Positions 15,516-23,941 of a DNA stretch of 45,795 bases are shown piece after piece. Position 1 is the first letter of the stretch, and the number at the start of each line of letters is the position of its first letter. The notes beneath the pieces were generated by a model that made no database searches, was not told the origin of the DNA, and saw only the letters and a list, made by a program, of their open reading frames with translations. Source of the stretch: Pseudomonadota bacterium (GTDB taxonomy: Bacteria > Tectomicrobia > Entotheonellia > Entotheonellales > Entotheonellaceae); NCBI GenBank assembly GCA_005777235.1, contig SXND01000260.1, forward strand, positions 1-45,795. The letters are read 5' to 3'. A program made the position numbers and the translations under genes.

Positions 15516-16457
15516 ATGAACATTGCCGAGATCGTGCGTCGTTCCTCCCTCATTATGCCAGTGAATCAGCCGCGTTTTGTTGAGCGGGCTTTCGCACGAG
15601 GTGCCGATGCTATTGTCCTGGATCTGGAAGATTCCGTGTCGCCGCGGGAAAAAGCCCGGGCGCGCACCATGGTCAAAGACGCTATTCCCATGGCCGCACT
15701 GGGCGGTGCTGATGTGTTCGTGCGCATTAACAAAGCCACCGAGCTGATGCTCGAAGACCTCGACGCAGCGATCCATCCGGGGCTCACCGGGCTGTCGGTC
15801 CCCAAAGCGGAAAGTGCGGCGGAAATGCACATGCTCGATGAGCTGGTGGGCTACTGGGAGCAACGCCGTGGTCTGCCAGCCGGCAGTGTGCAATACACCG
15901 TGGCCATGGAAACCGCCAAGGGCATCTTGCGGGCCGAAGAGATCGCCGTGGCCAGCCCACGCATTGCCTGCATTGGCGCTGGTCCGGAAGATCTAGCGCT
16001 GGACCTGGGGATTGAGGCGACCGTCGAGGGGCGCGAATTTCTCTACGCCAAATTGCGCATGATTCTGGTCGCCACCGCTGCTGGCGTCCTGCCCATGGGG
16101 CTCATGGGGACGCTGGCCGACTACGCCGACCTGGAAGGGTTGACGCGCAGCGCCCAGGAAGCCTACCGTGTGGGGTTTCGCGGTGCCAGTCTGATTCATC
16201 CGGCACAGGTGCCGATCTGCAACGCGGCCTATGCCCCTGCCCCGGAGCTGGTCGCGTGGTCCAAGCGGCTGATCGAAGCCTTTGACGACGGTGTCGCCCG
16301 TGGCACCGCCTCGGTGGCGCTGGAGGGCCGCATGATCGACATCCCCCTCGCCGAGAAAGCCCACCGCCTCCTGGCACGCGCCAACGCCATTGCCGCCAAA
16401 GAGGCGAAAAAAGCCGCGGCCTTGCAGGCTGCTGGTGTCCCGACACCCCCAAGCTAA
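15516..16457 (+). CDS. CitE-like CoA ester lyase (HpcH/HpaI family)
   Basis: A 313-residue cytoplasmic TIM-barrel lyase of the HpcH/HpaI aldolase family, CitE branch. These enzymes cleave or hydrolyse beta-hydroxyacyl-CoA esters such as citramalyl- or malyl-CoA. The signature RSSLIMPVNQPRFVERA opens the barrel (9-25), and AIVLDLEDSVSPREKARAR (32-50) carries the D-x-E-D motif. VFVRIN follows near 68. TVAMETAKGILRAEEI near 128-143 gives the metal-binding Glu, and CIGAGPEDLALDLG near 152-165 the second acidic ligand. The end, GFRGASLIHPAQV, is typical. It is a stand-alone lyase, since no citrate lyase alpha or gamma subunits are nearby. It is probably part of an organic-acid route with the other catabolic genes here. 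Confidence 0.92.
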   Translation: MNIAEIVRRSSLIMPVNQPRFVERAFARGADAIVLDLEDSVSPREKARARTMVKDAIPMAALGGADVFVRINKATELMLEDLDAAIHPGLTGLSVPKAESAAEMHMLDELVGYWEQRRGLPAGSVQYTVAMETAKGILRAEEIAVASPRIACIGAGPEDLALDLGIEATVEGREFLYAKLRMILVATAAGVLPMGLMGTLADYADLEGLTRSAQEAYRVGFRGASLIHPAQVPICNAAYAPAPELVAWSKRLIEAFDDGVARGTASVALEGRMIDIPLAEKAHRLLARANAIAAKEAKKAAALQAAGVPTPPS

Positions 16458-16468
16458 GCACCGCGTCC

Positions 16469-16498
16469 GGTCGGGGCCATCCGCTGGTCGCCCCGACC
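16469..16498. terminator. Hairpin between convergent genes
   Basis: GGTCGGGG (16469-16476) and CCCCGACC (16491-16498) are perfect 8-bp arms around a 14-nt loop, 11 nt after the lyase stop codon. The facing gene ends at 16560. It probably acts as a shared terminator, though no T-run is present. The GGTCGCCCC core recurs in the hairpin at 23172-23193. Confidence 0.45.
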
Positions 16499-16559
16499 AG
16501 GCGGACGGGTTAGCAGGCGAACCGGTGGACCTGCGGAAGAGCCAGCGGGGGTGTCGTGC

Positions 16560-17378
16560 CTAACGCAGCACCTTGCACAACGCCTGTGCCAAGCTCGGCA
16601 TCAGGCGAGGCCGTAGCAAGCGCGGGTCGTAGCGCTGCATACGCTGGGCATTCTCCGCCAGACAGCGTTCGAGAAAACCGCGTGGGGTAATCGCCATGTT
16701 GATGGCCTGATGCCCGTGCATGGTGAAATGCTGATCGCCCCGGGCGGCCAACGCACTCTGGAGGCGTTGCCAGACTTGGGCGACGCGTCCCAGCACGCCG
16801 CGCCAGACATGGCGGGGACGTTGCCACAGCGCACTGTTGGCCTGGCGATACGCTTCCCAATTGACAAAAAAGAGGATGTGGCGGGCTTCCTCTTGCATCA
16901 CGGGCTCGAATTTTTCCACCAGGGGTGCCGGAAAAAACCCGGAATCACGGGCAATGGCAAACAAGGCAAAGGTAAAAAAAGCGTCAAAACACTCACTATA
17001 GCCCATGCGCAAGAAGGCCCATTCCGCATCGGCTGGGGGTTGCGGGGGTGGGGGAATGGTTACCGGAATACCATAATGCTGCGTCAACCCCTGGATGATG
17101 GCCGCGTGCCGAGCTTCTTCATAACCTTGTAAAACCACCGCATGGCGGATCAGCGGATCGGTCTCGAAGGGGGCCCAGGTCTGGATAGTACAGGTGGTCA
17201 TGCGTTCCGTGGCCACGGCTTCATTCCACACCGGCAAACTCTGCAGACACTTGTGGCTGTCTTCATCAATCTCTGGCCAGACAATTGCCGCGGGATCAAA
17301 GGTCAGGTGGGTCTCAGTGAAGAAATGACAGAAGAGTTCTTTGTGTTCCTGCGAACCAACAACCAGAGCGCGTGGCAT
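16560..17378 (-). CDS. Ferritin-like diiron protein
   Basis: A 272-residue helical protein with the residue pattern of diiron carboxylate oxidases and oxygenases (ferritin-like fold). Candidate ligands are E53 (WNEAVATERM), E88 and H91 (YEEARH), E129 (YSECFDAFF), and E164 and H167 (QEEARH). This gives two E-x-x-H pairs on helices 2 and 4, as in the AurF and ribonucleotide-reductase-like groups. No signal peptide is seen; the Pro-rich stretch near 108-115 is a loop. ATG 17378 follows AAGGA (7 nt). It is transcribed away from the enolase-superfamily gene at 17510. Its substrate is not evident. Two further diiron-type proteins are encoded at 43377-45253, but their spacing differs, so they are not close paralogs. 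Confidence 0.75.
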   Translation of the reverse strand: MPRALVVGSQEHKELFCHFFTETHLTFDPAAIVWPEIDEDSHKCLQSLPVWNEAVATERMTTCTIQTWAPFETDPLIRHAVVLQGYEEARHAAIIQGLTQHYGIPVTIPPPPQPPADAEWAFLRMGYSECFDAFFTFALFAIARDSGFFPAPLVEKFEPVMQEEARHILFFVNWEAYRQANSALWQRPRHVWRGVLGRVAQVWQRLQSALAARGDQHFTMHGHQAINMAITPRGFLERCLAENAQRMQRYDPRLLRPRLMPSLAQALCKVLR

Positions 17379-17509
17379 GGCAAGGTCCTTACGAGCATAT
17401 GGTGGTCATCGGACGTCAGCCGCACTCAGCGTCGTGTGGCGTCGCGTGGACTCTAGCGTATCTTTGGCAGACGCGCACCGCATTTTTTGCCATGAGGAGA
17501 ACGATTCGC

Positions 17510-18601
17510 ATGAAGATCACACACGTAGAAACCATTGTCCTCCACATGCCCATGCAACTCGACGGCCCGGTACCCATGCAGGGGGGCCAGGCACGTACCA
17601 GTATTGACATGCTGCTGGTACGTATTGACACCGAGGCCGGGGTGAGCGGCTGGGGTGAGGGTTTTGGGCATCGCATCTGGCCCGCGACCCGGGCGGCCAT
17701 TGACACCCTTATCGGGCCGATGTGCGTGGGCCGCGACGCCACGGCCATCAACGCCCTCATGCATGACTTACAGCGCAACCTGCACGGCGTCGGGCGCACC
17801 GGGCCAGCCATGTATGCGCTCTCCGCCATCGACATTGCGCTGTGGGACATTGCGGGCAAGGTGGCCAATCTGCCGCTCTATCGCCTACTCGGTGGCTCGC
17901 CCCGCGCGGACCTGCCGGCCTATGCCAGCCTGTTGCGCTATACCACGCCCGAGGCGGTCACACGCTATACGGAACGTGCCCTCGAGCGTGGCTATCGCTA
18001 CCTGAAGCTGCATCAAATTGACGTCGCATCGGTTAAAGCCGCCCGTGAGGTCGCCGGGCCGGCCATCCCCATCACCATTGATACCAACTGCCCGTGGACG
18101 GTGGACGAAGCCATTGCCATGGCGCACAAGTTCCAGGAGTTCAACCCGATGTGGTTGGAAGAGCCGGTGTGGCCGCCGGAGGATCATACGGGACTGGCGC
18201 GTGTGCGTGCCGCTGGCGGTCTGGCGATTGCGGCAGGCGAGAACGCCACCACGGCGGATTTTAAGCGCATGTTCGACGTCGGTGCGGTGTCGTATGCCCA
18301 GCCTAGTGTCACCAAGGTTGGCGGCGTGACGGAGATGGGCAAGGTGATGGCTCTGGCCCAGGCCGCTGGCGTCTCCGTGGTACCGCATTCGGCGTATTTT
18401 GGTCCAGGGCTGCTGGCGTCGATCCACTGTATCGCGGCCATGCCCACGGAGTCGCTGGTGGAGCGCTACGATTGCGATTTTGCGCTCAATCCGTTGCACG
18501 ATGCGATTCATCCGCGCGATGGACGTATCGCCGTACCACAGGGGCCGGGGCTCGGCGTGGAGCCGGATGCCCAGGTGATCGCGCAATTGCGGGTGCGCTA
18601 G
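17510..18601 (+). CDS. Mandelate racemase / muconate lactonizing enzyme family (enolase superfamily)
   Basis: A 363-residue enolase-superfamily enzyme. It would abstract the alpha-proton of a carboxylate with Mg2+ help, giving racemisation, dehydration or cycloisomerisation. The N-terminal capping domain covers about 1-120. The barrel carries K166 in YLKLHQ (K-x-H, where most MLE-type enzymes have K-x-K). Metal ligands are D191 (ITIDTN), E217 (WLEEP) and E244 (AAGEN). K269 and H293 (VVPHSAYFGPG) are on the other face, and E314 follows. The start is ATG 17510, because AGGAGA lies 9 nt upstream; the frame stays open further upstream, but that would run into the divergent gene. The reaction cannot be assigned from sequence; acid-sugar dehydration is one option. 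Confidence 0.9.
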   Translation: MKITHVETIVLHMPMQLDGPVPMQGGQARTSIDMLLVRIDTEAGVSGWGEGFGHRIWPATRAAIDTLIGPMCVGRDATAINALMHDLQRNLHGVGRTGPAMYALSAIDIALWDIAGKVANLPLYRLLGGSPRADLPAYASLLRYTTPEAVTRYTERALERGYRYLKLHQIDVASVKAAREVAGPAIPITIDTNCPWTVDEAIAMAHKFQEFNPMWLEEPVWPPEDHTGLARVRAAGGLAIAAGENATTADFKRMFDVGAVSYAQPSVTKVGGVTEMGKVMALAQAAGVSVVPHSAYFGPGLLASIHCIAAMPTESLVERYDCDFALNPLHDAIHPRDGRIAVPQGPGLGVEPDAQVIAQLRVR

Positions 18602-18676
18602 GGCTCCACAGCGCACGTGCGGTTCCAGTGCGCTCCCCTGGAAGCAGCAACCACAGCATAGAGGAGGGATGACTAC

Positions 18677-20593
18677 ATGTTACATTATCGTCTCTTGATG
18701 AGTCTTTGGCTCAGTGGGATGGTGCTGGGTCTGGCTGGATGTACGGCCACCACGCCGGAAATCCCTGTGGTGGCCGAAAGCCGCAGCCAGCCCGCTGTAG
18801 CACCGCCAGTCACCCCGGTGGTAGCACCGCCAGTCGCCCCGGTGGTGCCACCGCGGCCAGCAGTCTCGGCAGGGCTGCCGCCAGTCGTCCCAGGAGTGGC
18901 AGTGGCGTCCCTAGGGCCGGGAGCCTCTGGGGCGCAGCGGCGCCTAGCGCTGGTCGTTGGCAATGAACAGTACAATAAAGGTCCGCTGAGCAATGCTGTC
19001 AACGATGCGACGGATCTGGCCACGACGCTGCAACGCGTGGGATTTACGGTAACGCCCCTCTTCAACGCCACCCGGCGCCAGATGCAAGAGGCCATTGATG
19101 CCTTGCGCCGCGACCTACGACCAGAAGATGTGGGCCTGTTTTACTTTGCTGGCCATGGCATGCAGGTGAAGGGGGAAAATTACCTGATCCCGGTGGATGC
19201 CAGACTAGAATCCGAAGCGGATGTCCCGTACGACACCGTCCCCGCTGGCCTGGTGGTCGATAAGATGGCCGAAGCCGGCAATACCCTCAATCTGGTCATC
19301 CTGGACGCGTGCCGGAATAATCCCTATACCCGACAGTGGCGCTCCGCGGGGCAGCAAGGGCTGGCGAGCATGCAGGCGAGCATCCGGGGGGACAAGGAGA
19401 TGCTTATTGCCTATTCCACGGCACCGGGAGACTTGGCGGCGGATGGCCGTGATGGCAACTCGCCGTATACCAAGCATCTGGTCGAGCATCTACAAACCCC
19501 GGGTCTGCCAGTGGAGGAGGTGTTCAAGCGCGTGCGCGCTGCCGTGGTGCAGGAGACGGCTGGCAAACAGCGCCCATGGGAATCGGTCTCCCTGACCGGG
19601 GACTTTCGTTTTGTGGATGCCGCGGCATCGGCATTGCCCGTCTCGGATAGCACGGAACAGCGGCGTTTAGCCGAGCAAGTGCAGCGCCTAAACGCCCAGG
19701 TCCAGCAGCTGAGCGCGCAGATCCAGCGCCCGCTTGGCGAACAGGCGGAGGGCGCGAGGACGCCGGAGATTGTCCCAAAACGGCCACCGCTGCCAGCGCT
19801 GCCGTCCAGTGAGGACGGAGGCCCGCCGGGCCTAGAGCCTACAGGGCCTACTCCACCCTTGGAGACGCCAGGCACGCACCAGAAGGTGGCGGCTCTCGTC
19901 GCACCACCCGTGGCACCGCCAGTCGCGTTCCCCATGTGGCGTAACAGCCTAGACATGGAGTTCGTCCTGCTACCGGAGGGGGACGTGCAGATGGGGACAC
20001 ACGACGGGAAGCCAGGGCAGACGGTGCGCTTGAGCCGTCCGTTCTATCTAGGGAAGTATGAGGTGACGCAGGCGCAGTGGCAGGCCGTGATGGGCACCAA
20101 TCCCAGCCGCTTTACGGGCCACCCGCAGCGACCAGTGGAACGCGTGTCCTGGGATGACGTGCAGGAATTCCTGCGGCGGCTGAATGCGCGGGAAGGCGGC
20201 ACATCGTATCGGCTGCCAACGGAAGCAGAATGGGACTACGCGGCAGAGGCTGGCATCCTGACGTCGTACAGCTTTGGCGATGATGCTGCAGCGCTTGAGC
20301 AGTATGCGTGGTATGGCGCCAACGCCAGCCAGCGGGCGCACCCCGTGGGGCAGAAGTTGCCCAATGCCTGGGGCCTGCATGATATGCATGGCAACGTCTG
20401 GGAGTGGGTGTCGCAGGGGACGACGGCCGCGGCAGCGGATCCGGCCGGTCCTGACGTGGGTTCCCACCAGGTATTCCTGGGTGGGAGCTGGGGCACGAGC
20501 GCCGAGTATTGCCAGGTCGGCTCCCGGGTGACCGCCGACCCGGGCTACCACGACGGCGATCTGGGCTTTCGCCTGCTGCGGGTAGCTCCGTAG
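18677..20593 (+). CDS. Caspase-like (C14) / SUMF1-domain lipoprotein
   Basis: A 638-residue exported protein. The signal peptide ends in the lipobox LGLAGC with Cys22, so it is probably lipid-anchored in the cell envelope. A Pro/Val-rich linker (residues 40-75, repeated APPVAPVV-like units) follows. The caspase-fold peptidase domain (about 88-313) has ALVVGNEQY at its start, catalytic His160 in YFAGHG and Cys212 in LDACRNNP, so it should be active. A short coiled coil (about 325-352) and a second Pro-rich linker lead to a formylglycine-generating-enzyme-like (SUMF1) domain (about 418-638: WRNSLDMEFVLLPEG, YEVTQAQWQAVMG, GYHDGDLGFRLLR). This domain has a single cysteine (SAEYCQVGSR), so true FGE oxidase activity is unlikely and a binding role is more probable. 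The ribosome site is GAGGAGGGATGACTAC (18660-18675). The gene stands alone on its strand. Confidence 0.9.
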   Translation: MLHYRLLMSLWLSGMVLGLAGCTATTPEIPVVAESRSQPAVAPPVTPVVAPPVAPVVPPRPAVSAGLPPVVPGVAVASLGPGASGAQRRLALVVGNEQYNKGPLSNAVNDATDLATTLQRVGFTVTPLFNATRRQMQEAIDALRRDLRPEDVGLFYFAGHGMQVKGENYLIPVDARLESEADVPYDTVPAGLVVDKMAEAGNTLNLVILDACRNNPYTRQWRSAGQQGLASMQASIRGDKEMLIAYSTAPGDLAADGRDGNSPYTKHLVEHLQTPGLPVEEVFKRVRAAVVQETAGKQRPWESVSLTGDFRFVDAAASALPVSDSTEQRRLAEQVQRLNAQVQQLSAQIQRPLGEQAEGARTPEIVPKRPPLPALPSSEDGGPPGLEPTGPTPPLETPGTHQKVAALVAPPVAPPVAFPMWRNSLDMEFVLLPEGDVQMGTHDGKPGQTVRLSRPFYLGKYEVTQAQWQAVMGTNPSRFTGHPQRPVERVSWDDVQEFLRRLNAREGGTSYRLPTEAEWDYAAEAGILTSYSFGDDAAALEQYAWYGANASQRAHPVGQKLPNAWGLHDMHGNVWEWVSQGTTAAAADPAGPDVGSHQVFLGGSWGTSAEYCQVGSRVTADPGYHDGDLGFRLLRVAP

Positions 20594-20634
20594 CCCGGTG
20601 CCAGGATGGGCGGCTGGTGCAACGCGGGGCGGAT

Positions 20635-20654
20635 CAACACGTATGCTCGTGTTG
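20635..20654. terminator. Hairpin after the caspase-like gene
   Basis: CAACACG (20635-20641) and CGTGTTG (20648-20654) form a perfect 7-bp stem with a 6-nt loop. The stem is followed by TCTTCCCT. It lies 42 nt after the caspase-gene stop and 19 nt before the end of the convergent amidase gene, as expected for a terminator, although the T-run is poor. Confidence 0.45.
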
Positions 20655-20672
20655 TCTTCCCTACGCGTGCGG

Positions 20673-21881
20673 TCAGTCACCAGCGGTCAACAGGGGTACC
20701 AGGTCGCGCGCACACGCCAGCAAGAGTTCATCAGCTCCAGGAGCACCTGCCAGGGACAGGCCGACGGGGAGCCCGGCCACGTCCGCCACTGGTAGTGTGA
20801 TCTGTGGCCGTCCGGTGCTTCCGGCAATGCAGGTCAGCATCGTGATGCGGGCACGCACGTCACGGCGGACCGACATACGCTCGCCGCGCAACGGTGCCGG
20901 CGTCGGCGTGGTGGGCAGACAGAGCACCGCGTCCGCGCTGAGCACCGTGTCTAGGCGCTGTCGAATCATCGCCCGTAGGGCGTAGGCGGTGGTGATGTCG
21001 GCCTCCGTGGCCTGGCGGGCCAGCACGTAACGCTCGCTCACCTCAAAACTGAAACGCGGATTCACCTGATCAATCCAGTCCTCTGCGGTGGCCCAGGCTT
21101 CGCGCCCTTGTAGGATGTTTTGCTGATTGGCCCACGCCGCCAGCCCTTCCGGGGCGAGCTGGATCGTCGTGGCCTGCCCTATGAGGCGGGCCAGGCGCTC
21201 GACCCATGGGCGTAATGCCTGCGCCACCGCCGGGTCGGCCAAGGTAAAGGCATCCTCGGCCAGCACCAGGCGAGAGGGACGCATGGCAGGGACGTGACTC
21301 TGCAACAGCACCTCCCCCAGACGAGCCAATAACGTGGCATCACGTGCGAACCAACCAATGGTGTCATAGCTCGGCGCCTGCATGAGGAGTCCATCCAGCG
21401 GTATCCTCCCGTGGGTTGGACGTATCCCGTACAGGCCACAAAAACTCCCTGGCACCCGCACCGAGCCACCAGTATCCGAGCCCAGCGCCCCATCCACCAG
21501 CCCCCCGGCCACGGCTGAGGCCGAGCCACTCGATGACCCGCCTGGCACACGCTCGGGAGCCCGGGGGTTGATCGGCGTGCCGTAATGCGCATTTTCGCCG
21601 AGAATACCCCGGGTGATTTCATCGGTAAGCGTTTTGCCGACCATGGTTGCGCCAGCGTCAACCAGCGCCTGTACGGCCCAGGCCGTACGTGTGGCGGGCG
21701 CATGGGTGGCGTGCCAGTCGGGATTACCGCCACCGGTCACGTAGCCCGCCACATCAAAAATGTCCTTGGCGGCAAAGGTCACCCCCGCCAACGGCCCAGT
21801 GGCCGCCCCAGGGAGATAGGCCTCCGTGTCTTGACAAAAGGCGTGCAACGGATCGTGTAGCGGGGGGCGAGTGGTACGCAT
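20673..21881 (-). CDS. Amidase signature family protein
   Basis: A 402-residue amidase-signature hydrolase, which would cleave a carboxamide. The Ser-cisSer-Lys triad is visible: K39 in TFAAKDIFDV, cis-Ser S116 in PGGSSSGSASA, and nucleophile S140 in GSDTGGSVRVPG. The spacing of 24 residues between the two serines is the family norm. The C-terminal part is shorter than in GatA and lacks GatA-type tRNA amidation features, and no gatB or gatC is nearby, so a stand-alone catabolic amidase is more likely. The end, RPQITLPVADVAGLPVGLSLAG, is typical of this group. ATG 21881 is preceded by GGAAG (7 nt). No signal peptide is seen, so it should act in the cytoplasm. Substrate unknown. Confidence 0.92.
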   Translation of the reverse strand: MRTTRPPLHDPLHAFCQDTEAYLPGAATGPLAGVTFAAKDIFDVAGYVTGGGNPDWHATHAPATRTAWAVQALVDAGATMVGKTLTDEITRGILGENAHYGTPINPRAPERVPGGSSSGSASAVAGGLVDGALGSDTGGSVRVPGSFCGLYGIRPTHGRIPLDGLLMQAPSYDTIGWFARDATLLARLGEVLLQSHVPAMRPSRLVLAEDAFTLADPAVAQALRPWVERLARLIGQATTIQLAPEGLAAWANQQNILQGREAWATAEDWIDQVNPRFSFEVSERYVLARQATEADITTAYALRAMIRQRLDTVLSADAVLCLPTTPTPAPLRGERMSVRRDVRARITMLTCIAGSTGRPQITLPVADVAGLPVGLSLAGAPGADELLLACARDLVPLLTAGD

Positions 21882-22368
21882 AGTGATCTTCCAGCATCAG
21901 AGGGTTGTGGGGCAACATGCCACGCATGCACATGGCGAGTATAGGCCATGCCCAGCCGCTTTTCACGCGGGTCTTGGCTGGTTCTCCAGGTGCGCCCATC
22001 CCATGCCGTGTTCCAAGAGCGGTGTGGAGCTGCCCAGCTTCAGTCTGGAGCAGCGGTGTGCCGCCATCCGGTGCGCCACCCAGGTCGGACACAGGTGCCA
22101 CGACACGCCCCAGGAGTGCATCGTGCTCTCGGATACGCTGGAGCTGTCACAGCGCGTCGTGGCCCAGCATCACAGGCGGCCCGCTGGGGTGACGGAACAG
22201 ACGGCGTGTGGGCCGTTGCCTCTCAACGATGCCCCGGCCCTGCCACAGGGGGCAGAGAGTGCCGCTGGGGTGGCAGGCGAGCCGTGTGTTGTCTCCGCCC
22301 GGGTGCCCAACACGCACGGCCAGTGTCGTGTCTGGTGCGACCGTGGATGATTGCCGGACTGGAGTCGG
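21882..22368. other. Intergenic region, no gene recognised
   Basis: A 487-bp gap upstream of the amidase gene and downstream of the ydcF-like gene (both minus strand). Several short frames are open because of the high GC, but none has a ribosome site or recognisable motif. I see no strong hairpin or promoter here. A decayed gene is possible but cannot be shown from the sequence alone. Confidence 0.4.
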
Positions 22369-23130
22369 TCAGATGTAGCCCTGGACACGGTAGGTGACGT
22401 AGCCGATCAGCTCATGGACTAGAGCGGCCATGAGATCCAAGGCATGCGTGGAGGGCAGCCACATCAAGACACTCATGCGGCCTTGTAGACTCTGAAAATC
22501 GACGGGATAGCGATCAGGCGTCAGGCCCTGCTTCGCAAACACGGCTGCCGACCGGGCCATGTGCAAGGCGCTCGTAATAAGCACCAGTTGCTTATAGTCC
22601 CCAGCCCGGATGATCTCTGTGGCTTTGACGGCATTTTCGTAGGTATTGCGTGACACTTCTTCCGTCAGTACCTGCTCCTCACGTAAGCCAAATTCCACCA
22701 CAAAAGGGCGCAGGATTCTGGCCTCACTCCCGTCACGCTGCACCAGGTGACCGTTGCCGCCGACGATAAGCAATTTATCCGCCACCCCCTGCTTGACGAG
22801 ACGCATGCCTTCGAGGATGCGCTCGACGTGCTCATTAAACGCCACATGCCCAGGCCGACTACGGCGCAAATCGACCATCCCTGTGAGCACGATGGCCACA
22901 TCGTAATGTGGACGCAGGGTCTCCTGGGCTATGGGAGGGCCTTCCAGCCAGCGCACCAGTGAGAGCACCACCACGGGCGCACTCATGCCATACAAGAGCA
23001 GGATGACCGAGGCGAGGAGCCAACGCATGCCACGCCGGCGATAGCCGCAGAGGACGATGAGTAAGGCGGCAAATATGGGCCCTAATGGATAGATCAGCCA
23101 AGCCAACAGCTTCGAGGCAACAAAAAACAC
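22369..23130 (-). CDS. YdcF/ElyC-like DUF218 membrane protein
   Basis: A 253-residue inner-membrane protein. Two or three hydrophobic helices form the N-terminus (FFVASKLLAWLIYPLGPIF and WLLASVILLLYGMSAPVVVLS). The DUF218 (YdcF/ElyC/SanA) domain follows: YDVAIVLTGMVD, LLIVGGNGHLV, EEVSRNTYENAVKATEII and LVLITSALHMARSAAVF. The family has roles in cell-envelope or peptidoglycan lipid-carrier metabolism, but the reaction is not settled. The start is the GTG at 23130: AGGAGG lies 7 nt upstream and the resulting N-terminus matches the family. A TTG at 23178 in the same frame is less likely. The CMD gene upstream on the same strand ends at 23209, with a hairpin between. Confidence 0.88.
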   Translation of the reverse strand: MFFVASKLLAWLIYPLGPIFAALLIVLCGYRRRGMRWLLASVILLLYGMSAPVVVLSLVRWLEGPPIAQETLRPHYDVAIVLTGMVDLRRSRPGHVAFNEHVERILEGMRLVKQGVADKLLIVGGNGHLVQRDGSEARILRPFVVEFGLREEQVLTEEVSRNTYENAVKATEIIRAGDYKQLVLITSALHMARSAAVFAKQGLTPDRYPVDFQSLQGRMSVLMWLPSTHALDLMAALVHELIGYVTYRVQGYI

Positions 23131-23171
23131 CGCCCAGCCTCCTGTGCCCGTGGGGAGCGTGGAAAGTCGTC

Positions 23172-23193
23172 GGGGCAACCGGCTGGTCGCCCC
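23172..23193. terminator. Hairpin between the CMD and ydcF-like genes
   Basis: GGGGCAACC (23172-23180) and GGTCGCCCC (23185-23193) pair at 8 of 9 positions around the loop GGCT. It starts 16 nt after the CMD stop codon. On the minus strand only TTT occurs shortly after, so it would be a weak terminator. A similar stem lies at 35545-35567. Confidence 0.45.
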
Positions 23194-23208
23194 TTGCGGG
23201 ATAGGCGC

Positions 23209-23769
23209 TTACGCAATCGGCAGCAGGCGCTCGGTGCGGTTGGGGGGCAGATCCGTGTCAAAGGAGTTAATCAGCACCGCCAGCATACTGTAATTGCCGA
23301 AGACCAGCGCCAACTCGACGACGCCTTGACGCCCGAACTGTTCGAGCGCCGCTTGAAACGCCCCCCGGCTGACCCGGTGGGTACGGAAGAATTCCAGGCC
23401 GTACTGCACGACCGCTTCCTCATCGGGTGCCAGGGCTGGCAGCGTGGCGCCATCGCGCAGCGCATCCACCACGGCGTTGGGCACACCGGCTTGACGGGCT
23501 GAGGCCGCGTGCGCGTTCCAGATATGCTGGCAATCCAACGACCGCGCCGTGACCAGCATGGCCAACTCCAGCACTTTGAGGGACAGCGAGGAGTTTTGGC
23601 GCAGATAGTTATTGAGTCCCGTGGCCCAGTGGTGGGCCTGGGGCACATGGATCATCACCGAGCCTGGGCCCTGCTGCGGGATGGCGCCCATGCCCCGGAC
23701 GATGTCATCAAAGAGCGCCTGCTGGGCTGCCGGGACGCTCTCACGCGTTGCAGTAGGAATACGAGCCAT
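23209..23769 (-). CDS. CMD-family protein with C-x3-W-x2-H motif
   Basis: A 186-residue protein of the carboxymuconolactone decarboxylase superfamily. It differs from the small CMD protein at 15105: it is longer and carries LDCQHIWNAHAASARQAGV, with C80, W84 and H87 in the pattern C-x3-W-x2-H typical of a large uncharacterised CMD branch. AHHWATGLNNYLRQNSSLS precedes it, and an EFFRTHRVS...LEQFGRQGVVELALVFGNY second half follows the CMD repeat. ATG 23769 has GAGG 6 nt upstream; the frame continues upstream, but without a good start site. It diverges from the unknown gene at 23942 across a 172-bp gap. Confidence 0.85.
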   Translation of the reverse strand: MARIPTATRESVPAAQQALFDDIVRGMGAIPQQGPGSVMIHVPQAHHWATGLNNYLRQNSSLSLKVLELAMLVTARSLDCQHIWNAHAASARQAGVPNAVVDALRDGATLPALAPDEEAVVQYGLEFFRTHRVSRGAFQAALEQFGRQGVVELALVFGNYSMLAVLINSFDTDLPPNRTERLLPIA

Positions 23770-23941
23770 AAGCACCTCGGAAGTAAGAGAAACGGATGCG
23801 ACGCCGCTACGGTAACGCATTGTCCCGAGGCGGTCAACCGCCACGCCCGCAGACTCTGGCTCCAGGAGTAGCCGCCAGCGCCTGTGCCTGGTATGATAGT
23901 CCCCTTGGACAGTGCTGGTCTTATCACACAGGAGATGCCCG

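Noticed and set aside
17372..17509. Longer N-terminus for the enolase-superfamily gene
   Set aside because: It would overlap the divergent diiron gene start, and the good ribosome site and family start both point to 17510.
20673..21881. GatA subunit of glutamyl-tRNA amidotransferase
   Set aside because: It has the amidase triad but is shorter than GatA, lacks GatA-specific features and has no gatB or gatC neighbour.
21754..22397. Short frames in the gap upstream of the amidase gene
   Set aside because: No ribosome site, no recognisable motif and conflicting frames on both strands; not enough to call a gene or a pseudogene.
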